A DNA stretch of 64,000 nt from DB1 sp049323655 (lineage in GTDB: Bacteria; Desulfobacterota; Desulfobulbia; Desulfobulbales; SURF-16), in NCBI GenBank assembly GCA_049323655.1, contig JBMONO010000021.1:1-64000 (forward strand), read 5' to 3'. Under the pieces are notes generated by a model. It saw only the letters and a program-made list of their open reading frames with translations, did not search any database and had not been told where the DNA came from. A program made the position numbers and the translations under genes. This document shows positions 51,422 through 59,412 of the stretch, piece by piece; positions within the stretch are counted from its first letter, which is position 1, and each line of letters begins with the position of its first letter.

Positions 51422-51553
51422 GATAAAATCGGAAAAGGTCTTTTTTGCCACAGAGCGCACAGAGGGTGCAGAGAAAACATCTTTAGTTGTAATGAGTTAT
51501 CTCTGTGTGCTCTGCGGTCTCTGTGGGTAATTTTCAGTTTTTACGATTCCATC
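51422..51553 (+). repeat. MITE-like family A repeat, diverged neighbour copy
   Basis: GATAAAATCGGAAAAGGTC to TTTTTACGATTCCATC, 132 bp, 57 bp downstream of the previous copy and in the same orientation. Substitutions in both ends and no clear duplication indicate an older, separate insertion. It ends four bases from the stop of the convergent 108-residue gene. Confidence 0.82.
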
Positions 51554-51557
51554 GTGG

Positions 51558-51884
51558 TTACTTCCCGGAAAAATTTGCGGCTCTGTATTCTCCGGACAGA
51601 CTGAGAAAAAGGTAGAGTGTCTGTTTGTCCGGGTCTTTCTCGTGCGGGTTGTGAAAGCTGACAAGCCATTCGTGCTCCGCTGTTTCGATCGCTTTCCCCG
51701 GCGGTATCCCGTTCCAGGACGCGGCAAGTTTTCCTTTTTCGACAATCGTTGCAACATACGAAGACGCTTTTTCCTGTATCTGTTCCTGACTCAGCTCATT
51801 GGCATGGTCATGACCATCGCCGCCGTATACCTGGCCGCAGACCAGGGCCAGTATCATGATCAAAAAAACGGTGATTCTTCGCAT
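51558..51884 (-). CDS. Small periplasmic protein of the metal-efflux locus (DUF6488-like)
   Basis: 108 residues: signal peptide (MRRITVFLIMILALVCGQVYG), a short His/Asp segment (GDGHDHAN) and a mixed alpha/beta domain (VATIVEKGKLAASWNGIPPGKAIETAEHEWLVSFHNPHEKDPDKQTLYLFLSLSG). The pattern of a lysine-leucine-x-x-serine-tryptophan motif is like DUF6488 proteins. The ATG at 51884 follows a perfect AGGAGG. It is last in the efflux locus, separated from cusA by a family B repeat; the His stretch hints at metal binding. Confidence 0.65.
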   Translation of the reverse strand: MRRITVFLIMILALVCGQVYGGDGHDHANELSQEQIQEKASSYVATIVEKGKLAASWNGIPPGKAIETAEHEWLVSFHNPHEKDPDKQTLYLFLSLSGEYRAANFSGK

Positions 51885-51965
51885 GATTTCCTCCTTTTTT
51901 CTCAAATTGCTGGTTGGTTAGCGCACGGCGCAGAGTTCTTCCTGCTCAGCGTTGCAGTATGATTT

Positions 51966-52065
51966 GTCGGAATCGTAAAAGCCACGATTCCGACGGGCCG
52001 TGTTTTGGAACTCGTTGTTTTCACTTTCCCGCCTGCCATGGTTTGCGGGTATTTGCGAGATCATC
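51966..52065 (+). repeat. MITE-like family B repeat inserted into the cusA 3' end
   Basis: A 100-bp element (GTCGGAATCGTAAAAGCC to TTGCGAGATCATC). The subterminal hairpin is perfect here (CGGAATCGT with ACGATTCCG). Its flanks TGATTT and GGGTTT match at 4 of 6 positions. It overlaps the last 45 bp of cusA, so the C-terminal 14 residues and stop codon of that protein come from the element. Confidence 0.8.
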
Positions 52066-55000
52066 GGGTTTCGTTGCCGGCGAGATGTTTTTGATCGAGC
52101 CCAGGCGCAGGTAAAGCGCCGGAACAACGATCATGTTCAAGGCCGTCGAGGTTGTCAGCCCAAAAAGGATGACAATGGCCATGGGGGTCTGGATTTCGCT
52201 GCCTGGCTGTCCTCCGGCCAGGGCAAGGGGGACCAGGGCCAGCCCGGCGGTAAGGGCGGTCATCAGAATAGGCGCCAATCTTTCCAGGGCGCCGCGGCGG
52301 ACGGCCTCCAGGGGATCACGGACCCCTTCATGCTCCATGAGCTGGCGGATGTGGGAAATCATGATCACCCCATTGCGTGTCGCGATGCCGAAGAGGGTGA
52401 TAAATCCTATCATTGATGCCACGGACAGGATGCCGCCGGATAGATACACCCCGATCACTCCACCGACAAGGCCAAGCGGCAGATTGAGCATGACGAGCAG
52501 GGCGTCCCTGACTGAACTGAAGGCAACGTAAAGAAGAAGAAAGATGCCAACCACCACGACGGTCCCGAGGATCATCAGGGTTCTGGAGGCATCGGCCGCG
52601 CTTTCGAACTGGCCGCCGTACTCGATGTGATAGCCGGTGGGCAGGGCAATGTTGTTGGTGATCATGTTGCGAATGTCATCCACCACTCCCCCCAGATCGC
52701 GCCCTTCGCCGACATTGGCCATGACCACTATCTTGCGCTGGACGTTTTCCCGGCTGATGGTGTTGGGCCCCCTGCTTTTCCGGATGTCGGCGAGGGCATG
52801 GAGGGGCACCAGGGCGCCCGCGGGTGTGGTAATGAGGGTGGCGCGGATGGTATCGAGACTTTCGAGTACCTCGGGATCGTAGCGCACGGTCATGTTGAAG
52901 CTCGACTGCCCTTCAAGCACGGTTGAGACAGTCTGACCGTAGAAAGCGGTTTCGATCAGATGAGAAAGGTCCTGGATGCGTAACCCGTGTCGTGCCAGGG
53001 CGTTGCGGTTAAAATCAATGGAGATGAATGGAATCTCGCTCTGCTGTTCAACGGCCAGATCCACCACCCCTTCGATTTCGCGAATTTTGGATTCGACCTG
53101 CCCTGCCAGCCGGCGAAGTTCGAAAAGATCATGGCCGAATATCTTGATGGCGATATTGGCCCGCGTTCCTGACAGCATGTGATCGATGCGGTGGGAGATG
53201 GGCTGGCCGATAATGACATTGGTGCCGGGCACCAGCTTCATCCTTTCCCTTACTGCCGAGAGAAATTCTTCCTTGCCGCGTTTCTGCATCCTGAGATTGA
53301 CTTCGATCTCCGAGGCGAAAACGGCAAGGGAATGTTCATCAAGTTCCGCCCTGCCGGTTCTTCTCGCCGTGGCGGTCACTTCCGGTTGTTCAAGAAGTAT
53401 TTTTTCCACCATCAGGGCAATCGTATCCGACTCCTCAAGGGAAGTGCCCGGAACGGTTGCCACCATCACGGTGAGACTGCCTTCATTGAAATCGGGCAGA
53501 AACGATTTCCCAATCATGGTCAGGCCGACGATGGCGGCGACAAGGGTCGCCACCGCGGCGGCGGTGATCATCTTCCAGTAGCGCAGCGACCAGTCAAGGA
53601 TGGGGGCATATATGTTTTTGCAGATCCTGACCACCTTTGTTTCCTGAGGGTTGCTGATGATTTTTGCGTTGGGCAGCAACAGAAAGCTGATAGCCGGGGT
53701 GACGGTGACCGCCACCAGCAGGGATGCCGCCAGAGAGACAACATAGGCCACGCCCAAAGGCTCCAGCAGGCGGCCCTCCACGCCGGAGAGAAAAAACAGG
53801 GGAACGAAAACCAGCATGATGATCATGGTGGCGAAAACGATGGAGCCCTGAATTTCCCGGGTGGCCTGATAGACAACGGTCAGGAGCGGCCGCTTTCTCT
53901 CCGCGGGCAGCAGGCTGTTCCCGCGCAGGCGGCGGACAATGTTTTCCACCACGATGATGGCGTCGTCCACCAGGGCGCCGATGGCGATGGCCATGCCGCC
54001 CAGGGTCATGGTATTGATGGTGACCCCCATGAGCTTCATGGCGAAGATGGTCACCATCAGCGACAGAGGAATGGCAAGCAGGGTGATGAAGGTGGCGCGC
54101 AGGCTGGCGAGGAACAGGAAGACCACCACGATCACCAGTATGGAGCCGTCCCGCAATGCCGTCATGACGTTGTCAATGGCAACGGCGATGAAGTCGGCCT
54201 GCCGGAAAAGATGGCGGTCGATCACCATGCCTTCTGGCAATCCGGCCTGGATGTCATCCAGCAGCTTGTCGAGTCGGCCGGTCAACTCCAGGGTGTTGGC
54301 GTCGGGCTGCTTCTGGATGCCGATAATGACAGCCGGTTTCCCGTTGTGTGAGCCGGTTCCCCTTTTGGGGGCCTCGCCTATCCGCACTTCGGCCACATGG
54401 CTGACGAGGATGGGGGTGCCGTTTTTTACCGCCAGCACGGTATCGCCGATGTCTGCGGGGTGGTGCACCCGGCCAAGGCCCTGGATGAGATACTCATTGC
54501 CGCCTTCCACATAAAAGCCGGCGGATGAGTTTTCATTGGTGGCCTGCAATGCCGTGACAACCTGATCGAGGGTTATACCATAGGAGGCCAGTCTGCTTGG
54601 TCGGACAATAATTTGATATTCTCTGGTTTCCCCGCCGATGGGAATGACCTGGGCGACACCCTCGACGCCGAGAAGGCGTTTGCGCAGCGTCCAGTCGGCC
54701 ACGGTCTTGAGTTCCATGGTGGAATGGCTTGCCGAGGTCAGGGCGATAAACATGACTTCACCCATGACCGAGGTGATGGGCTGCATGATGGGGGTCGCGG
54801 CGGCGGCCGGAAGACTGCCGCTCACCATCTGCAATTTTTCGGAAACAATCTGCCTGGCTTTGTAAATATCGGTATCCCAGTCAAACTCGACCCAGACAGC
54901 GGAATAGCCGATACCCGTCGACGAGCGCACCCGTCGGACGTTCGGCGCGCCGTTGACAGCGCTCTCAATGGGGAACGTTATCAGGGTTTCCACCTCTTCC

Positions 55001-55173
55001 GGAGCCATGCCGTACGCCTCGGTCATGACGGCGACCGTGGGCGCGGTAAGGTCGGGAAAGACATCCACCGGCATCCTGCTTGCCTCATAGGCGCCCCAGG
55101 CAAGAAGCAGCAGCCCGCCAAGGACGACGAACAAACGGTTTTTCAGCGACCAGCCTATGGTTTTTTCAATCAT
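52021..55173 (-). CDS. cusA: Heavy-metal RND efflux pump, inner-membrane subunit (CusA/CzcA)
   Basis: 1050 residues of the HME-RND family: N-terminal helix (FVVLGGLLLLAWGAYEA), MPVDVFPDLTAPTVAVMTEAYGMAPEEVETLITFPIE, 12 predicted transmembrane helices in two sets (GGMAIAIGALVDDAIIVVENI; GFITLFGIATRNGVIM) and a porter domain with Met in the metal-path segment (DFNEGSLTVMVATVPG). It exports monovalent or divalent metal using proton motive force with CusB and CusC. The last 14 residues (DDLANTRKPWQAGK) are encoded by a repeat element. Confidence 0.92.
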   Translation of the reverse strand: MIEKTIGWSLKNRLFVVLGGLLLLAWGAYEASRMPVDVFPDLTAPTVAVMTEAYGMAPEEVETLITFPIESAVNGAPNVRRVRSSTGIGYSAVWVEFDWDTDIYKARQIVSEKLQMVSGSLPAAAATPIMQPITSVMGEVMFIALTSASHSTMELKTVADWTLRKRLLGVEGVAQVIPIGGETREYQIIVRPSRLASYGITLDQVVTALQATNENSSAGFYVEGGNEYLIQGLGRVHHPADIGDTVLAVKNGTPILVSHVAEVRIGEAPKRGTGSHNGKPAVIIGIQKQPDANTLELTGRLDKLLDDIQAGLPEGMVIDRHLFRQADFIAVAIDNVMTALRDGSILVIVVVFLFLASLRATFITLLAIPLSLMVTIFAMKLMGVTINTMTLGGMAIAIGALVDDAIIVVENIVRRLRGNSLLPAERKRPLLTVVYQATREIQGSIVFATMIIMLVFVPLFFLSGVEGRLLEPLGVAYVVSLAASLLVAVTVTPAISFLLLPNAKIISNPQETKVVRICKNIYAPILDWSLRYWKMITAAAVATLVAAIVGLTMIGKSFLPDFNEGSLTVMVATVPGTSLEESDTIALMVEKILLEQPEVTATARRTGRAELDEHSLAVFASEIEVNLRMQKRGKEEFLSAVRERMKLVPGTNVIIGQPISHRIDHMLSGTRANIAIKIFGHDLFELRRLAGQVESKIREIEGVVDLAVEQQSEIPFISIDFNRNALARHGLRIQDLSHLIETAFYGQTVSTVLEGQSSFNMTVRYDPEVLESLDTIRATLITTPAGALVPLHALADIRKSRGPNTISRENVQRKIVVMANVGEGRDLGGVVDDIRNMITNNIALPTGYHIEYGGQFESAADASRTLMILGTVVVVGIFLLLYVAFSSVRDALLVMLNLPLGLVGGVIGVYLSGGILSVASMIGFITLFGIATRNGVIMISHIRQLMEHEGVRDPLEAVRRGALERLAPILMTALTAGLALVPLALAGGQPGSEIQTPMAIVILFGLTTSTALNMIVVPALYLRLGSIKNISPATKPDDLANTRKPWQAGK

Positions 55174-55185
55174 GGCACCCCCTCC

Positions 55186-56451
55186 TTAATGGGCATGGCC
55201 GTGACCGGCTTCCTGGGGGCCTGATGCGGCGAGCTGGATCTGGTAGGCGCCTCTGGTGACAATCTTTTCTCCAGGTTTTAAACCACTTTTTATCTGAACA
55301 ATATCTCCTTCGCGGAAGCCGAGTTGGACAACCCGGCGTTCAAAAGCATCGGCATGAATCTGCACGTATACAACGGCAACACCTCCATGTTCCTGGACCG
55401 CATTGGCGGGGATGGCCACCGTTTTTACCGGGGCGCCGATAATGACGTGGGCCCGGACGAACATGCCGATGCGCAGTGTGTTGTCGGTGTTTGGAAACTC
55501 AAAAACCAGCGGCACGGTGCGGCTCTGTGGATCGATGGTCGTGCCCAGCGCCACCAGCCGGGCCCCCTTGTCCAGGTCGATCCGGAAAGGTGCAGTGAAG
55601 CCGTCCACCATAAACCAGGCGCCATGGGGATTGACAAGCGAGGCGATGTCGGCCTCGGGAATACGGATTTCCAGACGGAGTATGTCGGAGTTGGCGATGT
55701 TGAAAAGGGCGTCACCCTCCTGGACATAGGCGCCGGGGGTGACATATACGCCATCCAGGCTGCCGCTAATGGGGCTGGTGATGCTGAGGTGTTGCGCCCC
55801 GTTTTTCTTTTCCGGTCTGCTGCCGAACTGGTTGCGGCGCTCCAGGGCCGAATCGAGTTCAGCCCTGGCAACCTGCTCCTCCTTGCGCACCTCCTGAAGA
55901 CGGCGTTCCGGCACTACCCCATGCCTGAAAAGCTCTTCGATGCGGGCCAGTTCCTTGCCGGCGAGCTGATGGTTCGAGCGGGATCGACGGAGTTCAAGAT
56001 CAAGGGTGGTTGGGTCAACCTCCCCCTCCAGGCGTGGGATTATCTTTACCAGGACCTCCCCACGATCAACATTGTCGCCAAAGCCGGGGAATGATGTTTC
56101 ATGGGCGACAAGGTGCCCGGAAACGGGGGCGGTGACCATGGCCTGGCCAGCGGGGGCGGCCTGGAGAACGCCTGTTGCCCGGAGGGATGAATGCATTGTG
56201 CGCAGTTCCGCCGCGGCTGTTGCAAACTCCACGAGTTTTTGCTGGTCGAGGCTGAAGATGATTTCGTTTTGAGGATGTTCCACCCCCCCGAGATTCAAGT
56301 CGCCAAAAACGTCTTCATGGCGGACTGTGCCGGCACTGACGTTGTCTTCTTTCTTCACGGCGGCATCATGATTCTGACCGATCGGCATGTCGCATCCCAT
56401 GATCATCAGGGCCGCCAATACGGTCAGGATCAGTTTGTTTTTATATTTCAT
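55186..56451 (-). CDS. cusB: RND efflux periplasmic adaptor (CusB type) lipoprotein
   Basis: 421 residues. Signal peptide with lipobox (LMIMGC), HlyD/biotinyl-lipoyl parts (MVTAPVSGHLVAHETSFPGFGDNVDRGEVLVKI), a coiled-coil hairpin (about 170-225) and a beta-barrel (VYVTPGAYVQEGDALFNIANSDILRLEIRI). It joins CusA to CusC. The ATG at 56451 is favoured by GGAGAA and the start of the signal peptide. It ends in a His-containing tail (GHGHAH) that may bind metal. It overlaps the cusC end by 11 bp. Confidence 0.88.
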   Translation of the reverse strand: MKYKNKLILTVLAALMIMGCDMPIGQNHDAAVKKEDNVSAGTVRHEDVFGDLNLGGVEHPQNEIIFSLDQQKLVEFATAAAELRTMHSSLRATGVLQAAPAGQAMVTAPVSGHLVAHETSFPGFGDNVDRGEVLVKIIPRLEGEVDPTTLDLELRRSRSNHQLAGKELARIEELFRHGVVPERRLQEVRKEEQVARAELDSALERRNQFGSRPEKKNGAQHLSITSPISGSLDGVYVTPGAYVQEGDALFNIANSDILRLEIRIPEADIASLVNPHGAWFMVDGFTAPFRIDLDKGARLVALGTTIDPQSRTVPLVFEFPNTDNTLRIGMFVRAHVIIGAPVKTVAIPANAVQEHGGVAVVYVQIHADAFERRVVQLGFREGDIVQIKSGLKPGEKIVTRGAYQIQLAASGPQEAGHGHAH

Positions 56452-57709
56452 CGGTTGATTCTCCGGCAAGCAAGTCAAGTTCAATTCGTGTTAGGCGCGC
56501 CTCCTTCATCAGTGACAGAATCTGCGACCTGTTTTCAAAAGAGTTGCGATAAGCGTCAAGGAGCTCCAGAACCCCTATCTCTCCGGCGCGGTAGGCGATG
56601 TCCGCCTTGTTGACCAGGGCCAGGCAGGCGTCGTCGGCCACGAGCGGCTGTGCCGCCTCTGCCAGGTCATGGGCCTGGCGCCACAGGCCGGTAACCTGGG
56701 CGGCCCTCTCTGTCCGGGCCAGATGGAGAGCGTTTTGCAGACGAGTCAGCTCCGTCTCGGCCCGAAGTTTTTCTGCGTCGTTACGGTTAAAGAGGGGCAG
56801 AGGCACAGAAAGGCCGAAAAAAACGGTATCCTCATCCGCGCCCTGTTTTTCTTTGAAGCCGGCCTCCAGGGTGATATCCGGTACGCGCCAACGCTCTGAA
56901 AGACGCTTGCCAAGCGCAGCGGCCTGGATGTGGCTCTGCATCGCCTGCATCCCCGGATGCGCTTCCGCCTGTTTGAGCATCTGGGCAAGGGAAGGAAGGG
57001 GTGTTCCCGGCAGAAGCGAACCGGCAGCCGCAACATCGCCACCCGGCACTGGGGGATGGCCGAGCAGGGCGACGAGGGACTGGGTGAGACGTTCATGCTC
57101 GGCATGTTCCTGCCGCTCCCTGGCTTCCACAAGGGCCTTCTCTCTTGCCAGTCGCTCAAGATCATAACTGGAAATGTCACCTGCTTCCATGAGCCGGCGC
57201 ATGATGCTTTCCGTCCTCTCCATCCCTGATCGCCAATTTTCGAAGAGATCATGGAGCTGCTGATGATAAAGGAGTGTATAGAAAACACGTCGCACTTCGG
57301 CTGCCCGTTCAAGCCGCCACTGGAAAATTTCCAGATCGGTCGATTGCAGTCGTTGCAGCGCGGCTTTTCTTTTCAGCCCCCTCTGACCCGAAACGTCAAA
57401 GGTCTGGGCGAGAGTGTAGCTGTTTTCCGTCATCCTTTCGGGACCACTGTCGCTTCTCTCGTGACCATAGGAAAACTCCGGATTTTCCCAGGTTGCCGCG
57501 GCAATCACATCGCTTTGCGCGCCTTCCCTGGTGGCCTGCAGCAGAGAAACGACATCCTGACGCCCCAGGGCCATTCTGACGGCCTCCTGTTCAGATACGA
57601 TCATGGCCGGCGATTGGGCGCGGGCCAGGGAAACGGCAGCAAACAGCAGGATGATGAAGACGATGCTGCCCGAGCAGGCGCGTCCGGTATTGCGTATTTT
57701 TTTGCTCAT
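56441..57709 (-). CDS. cusC: RND efflux outer-membrane channel (CusC/TolC type)
   Basis: 422 residues. Signal peptide (ACSGSIVFIILLFAAVSLARA), then two outer-membrane efflux repeats with long helices (SEQEAVRMALGRQDVVSLLQATREGAQSDVIAAATWENPEFSYG; EAHPGMQAMQSHIQAAALGKRLSERWRVPDITLEAGFKEKQG). It forms the exit duct. The ATG at 57709 follows GAGG. It lies 28 bp after the small lipoprotein gene in the same direction. Confidence 0.86.
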   Translation of the reverse strand: MSKKIRNTGRACSGSIVFIILLFAAVSLARAQSPAMIVSEQEAVRMALGRQDVVSLLQATREGAQSDVIAAATWENPEFSYGHERSDSGPERMTENSYTLAQTFDVSGQRGLKRKAALQRLQSTDLEIFQWRLERAAEVRRVFYTLLYHQQLHDLFENWRSGMERTESIMRRLMEAGDISSYDLERLAREKALVEARERQEHAEHERLTQSLVALLGHPPVPGGDVAAAGSLLPGTPLPSLAQMLKQAEAHPGMQAMQSHIQAAALGKRLSERWRVPDITLEAGFKEKQGADEDTVFFGLSVPLPLFNRNDAEKLRAETELTRLQNALHLARTERAAQVTGLWRQAHDLAEAAQPLVADDACLALVNKADIAYRAGEIGVLELLDAYRNSFENRSQILSLMKEARLTRIELDLLAGESTDEI

Positions 57710-57737
57710 AAACAAAACCTCGTTTCCGTGGCTGGTA

Positions 57738-58151
57738 TTAGTCGTGGTGAATCGATACCATGACAACGGAACCAGGTGGGGGAACCGTATCAAGCAAGGC
57801 GGAGAAGTGTCGAGACCGCACATTGGGATGAGGGGTAGCGGGGAGCAGCGGGACATTTTTCCCGGCAATCATGTTGCCGGCCGGATCCATGACCCGGATA
57901 TCCACATGGCCTCGAATCCTGCCCGTAGCGGTCTTTTTTCCCACCAAGCCGGAAACGACGAATGTGTTGTTGTCCTGTTCCTTGAGATCGGCGGAACTGA
58001 CAAAGGAAGTGGCACTGGACTCCAGAATGTGTAAACTGACATCGTGTGCAGGCGAGAGTGTTTTGCCCGTCGTGTTGCAGCCGCTGGCAAAACCGGCCCC
58101 GCCAATCAGGAAAAGAAATGCATAAATTGCGGACATATACCTGTTCATCAT
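57738..58151 (-). CDS. Small lipoprotein of the metal-efflux operon
   Basis: 137 residues; a hydrophobic leader (MMNRYMSAIYAFLFLIGGAGFASGC) with a lipobox-like FASGC, then a beta-rich domain (FVVSGLVGKKTATGRIRGHVDIRVMDPAGNMIAG) ending in VSIHHD. It resembles small periplasmic metal-efflux accessory proteins but I recognise no family. A GAGG precedes the ATG. Sited between the His/Cys-rich protein and cusC, so probably co-transcribed. Confidence 0.6.
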   Translation of the reverse strand: MMNRYMSAIYAFLFLIGGAGFASGCNTTGKTLSPAHDVSLHILESSATSFVSSADLKEQDNNTFVVSGLVGKKTATGRIRGHVDIRVMDPAGNMIAGKNVPLLPATPHPNVRSRHFSALLDTVPPPGSVVMVSIHHD

Positions 58152-58348
58152 ACTGATCCTCTTCAGTTTTTTTCAGTGAAGGCAACGATTGACAGCAATG
58201 TTCTTTCCTGCCTGCTCAAGGAAGAAATGAGCGCAAAACAGCCTTGTTACGGCACGGAGCCTGCGGCCGGACAGGAAAGCGATGAAATGTCAAACGAAAC
58301 GGGTTGGCGAATGGGACAGAAGCCTTCTTCTCGAAGACTGAAGAGGGA

Positions 58349-58792
58349 TCAAATGATCAGCACGATTGTGCGAAGCGAGATAATGGCGGAGTTGGGCTGA
58401 CTGGTTTTAAGCGGCGAGAACGTTTTGACCGGTGGCTGGGCGGGAAATGATGTGGCCCCGGCTGATAGCGGCTCAGGGGCAAGGGCAGGCTTGACCATGC
58501 GTGTTGGCGGGGCAAGGGGCGGGGTGATCGTGGAAAAATTGTATGGGGTATGATCGATGGCGCAGCAGTTTTTTTCGCAATGGTCGTTGTTGGCGAAGAC
58601 ATCAGGGAGATTGTCGGCAAAAACCTCATCGGCATGTGGCCGCAAGGCTTCGTCGGCATGGGATGCATCGTGATGGGCCTCGCTGCCCAAAAACATGCAC
58701 ATTGCATCACTCACACCGGGCAGGAGGAAAAGATAGCTGATCATTGATATGACCAGCATCAGGTTAGTGAAGGGCCTGCGCTGTGGCTTCAT
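58349..58792 (-). CDS. His/Cys-rich secreted protein, first gene of the metal-efflux locus
   Basis: 147 residues: signal peptide or helix (LMLVISMISYLFLLPGVSDA), then a metal-ligand-rich part (MCMFLGSEAHHDASHADEALRPHADE) and NDHCEKNCCAID, and a Pro/Thr-rich C-terminus. The Met, His and Cys content suggests Cu or Ag binding in the periplasm. It opens the cus cluster, ahead of the small lipoprotein by about 200 bp. No family recognised. Confidence 0.55.
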   Translation of the reverse strand: MKPQRRPFTNLMLVISMISYLFLLPGVSDAMCMFLGSEAHHDASHADEALRPHADEVFADNLPDVFANNDHCEKNCCAIDHTPYNFSTITPPLAPPTRMVKPALAPEPLSAGATSFPAQPPVKTFSPLKTSQPNSAIISLRTIVLII

Positions 58793-58950
58793 GTTAGTTA
58801 TTGCGCAATTTGATAGGCAGGATGGCCTGAGAAAATTTCATACACTCTCGGAGCGTAAAATTTTTTTGATCATTCATTTGGCGTTTGCCTCAAAACTTTG
58901 AGCAGTTTACTCTTCAAGAGTATCTTGGCAAGAGAAAAAGTTCCATTTTT

Positions 58951-59074
58951 GATGGTCTCGCAAAAACTGAAAATCACCCACTGAGATCACGGAGTGCCAA
59001 GAGATAACTAATTGTAATTTAAAAAGTTTTCTCTGTGTACTCTGTGGTGAAAAAAGACATTTTACGGGTTTGTC
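58951..59074 (-). repeat. MITE-like family A repeat with perfect target duplication
   Basis: A 124-bp element in reverse orientation (GATGGTCTCGCAAAAACTG to TTTTACGGGTTTGTC) with short internal deletions. Perfect 6-bp direct repeats ATTTTT flank it (58945-58950 and 59075-59080). It lies between the divergent metal-efflux operon and a small plus-strand gene. Confidence 0.88.
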
Positions 59075-59126
59075 ATTTTTGATTTTTTGGAAAAAAGTTT
59101 TTTGCGGTGCCATGAAGGAGGCTGAT

Positions 59127-59390
59127 ATGTCCGCTTGCGTTCTCGATCCCGTCACCCAGGCCCTGGTTTCCCTGGCGGCCTTTGTTGCCGCCAATCATCC
59201 GAGCAAGGGGCGCTGCCAGCTTGAACGGCTCCGGCAGTATGGGGTGGAAGAGGCCAGGATCGATCTCGTCATCGAGATTGCCCGCCATCTGCGCGACGAG
59301 GCCGGGCAGGTGACGGACCATGCGTTTGATACGTTGCGCGCCGATCTCTTCCGGGGCGGCGAGGCAGCAGATGAGAGCGGCACCTGCTGA
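59127..59390 (+). CDS. Small helical hypothetical protein
   Basis: 87 residues. AAGGAGG at 59115-59121 selects the ATG at 59127 (MSACVLDPVTQALVSLAAFVAANH). A central helical part (LERLRQYGVEEARIDLVIEIARHLRDEAG) is vaguely like carboxymuconolactone-decarboxylase helices but lacks their CxxCH. Cytoplasmic; function unknown. The next gene is convergent. Confidence 0.6.
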   Translation: MSACVLDPVTQALVSLAAFVAANHPSKGRCQLERLRQYGVEEARIDLVIEIARHLRDEAGQVTDHAFDTLRADLFRGGEAADESGTC

Positions 59391-59412
59391 TCGCTGGCCG
59401 TTGCCGAGAGCT

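Noticed and set aside
53179..54351. 390-residue His/Gly/Asp-rich frame opposite cusA that could look like a metal-binding protein
   Set aside because: It is the complement of conserved CusA sequence; the His richness is produced by the codon pattern of the opposite strand.
59127..59390. Carboxymuconolactone decarboxylase/AhpD assignment
   Set aside because: Helical resemblance only; the CxxCH redox motif and the usual length are missing.
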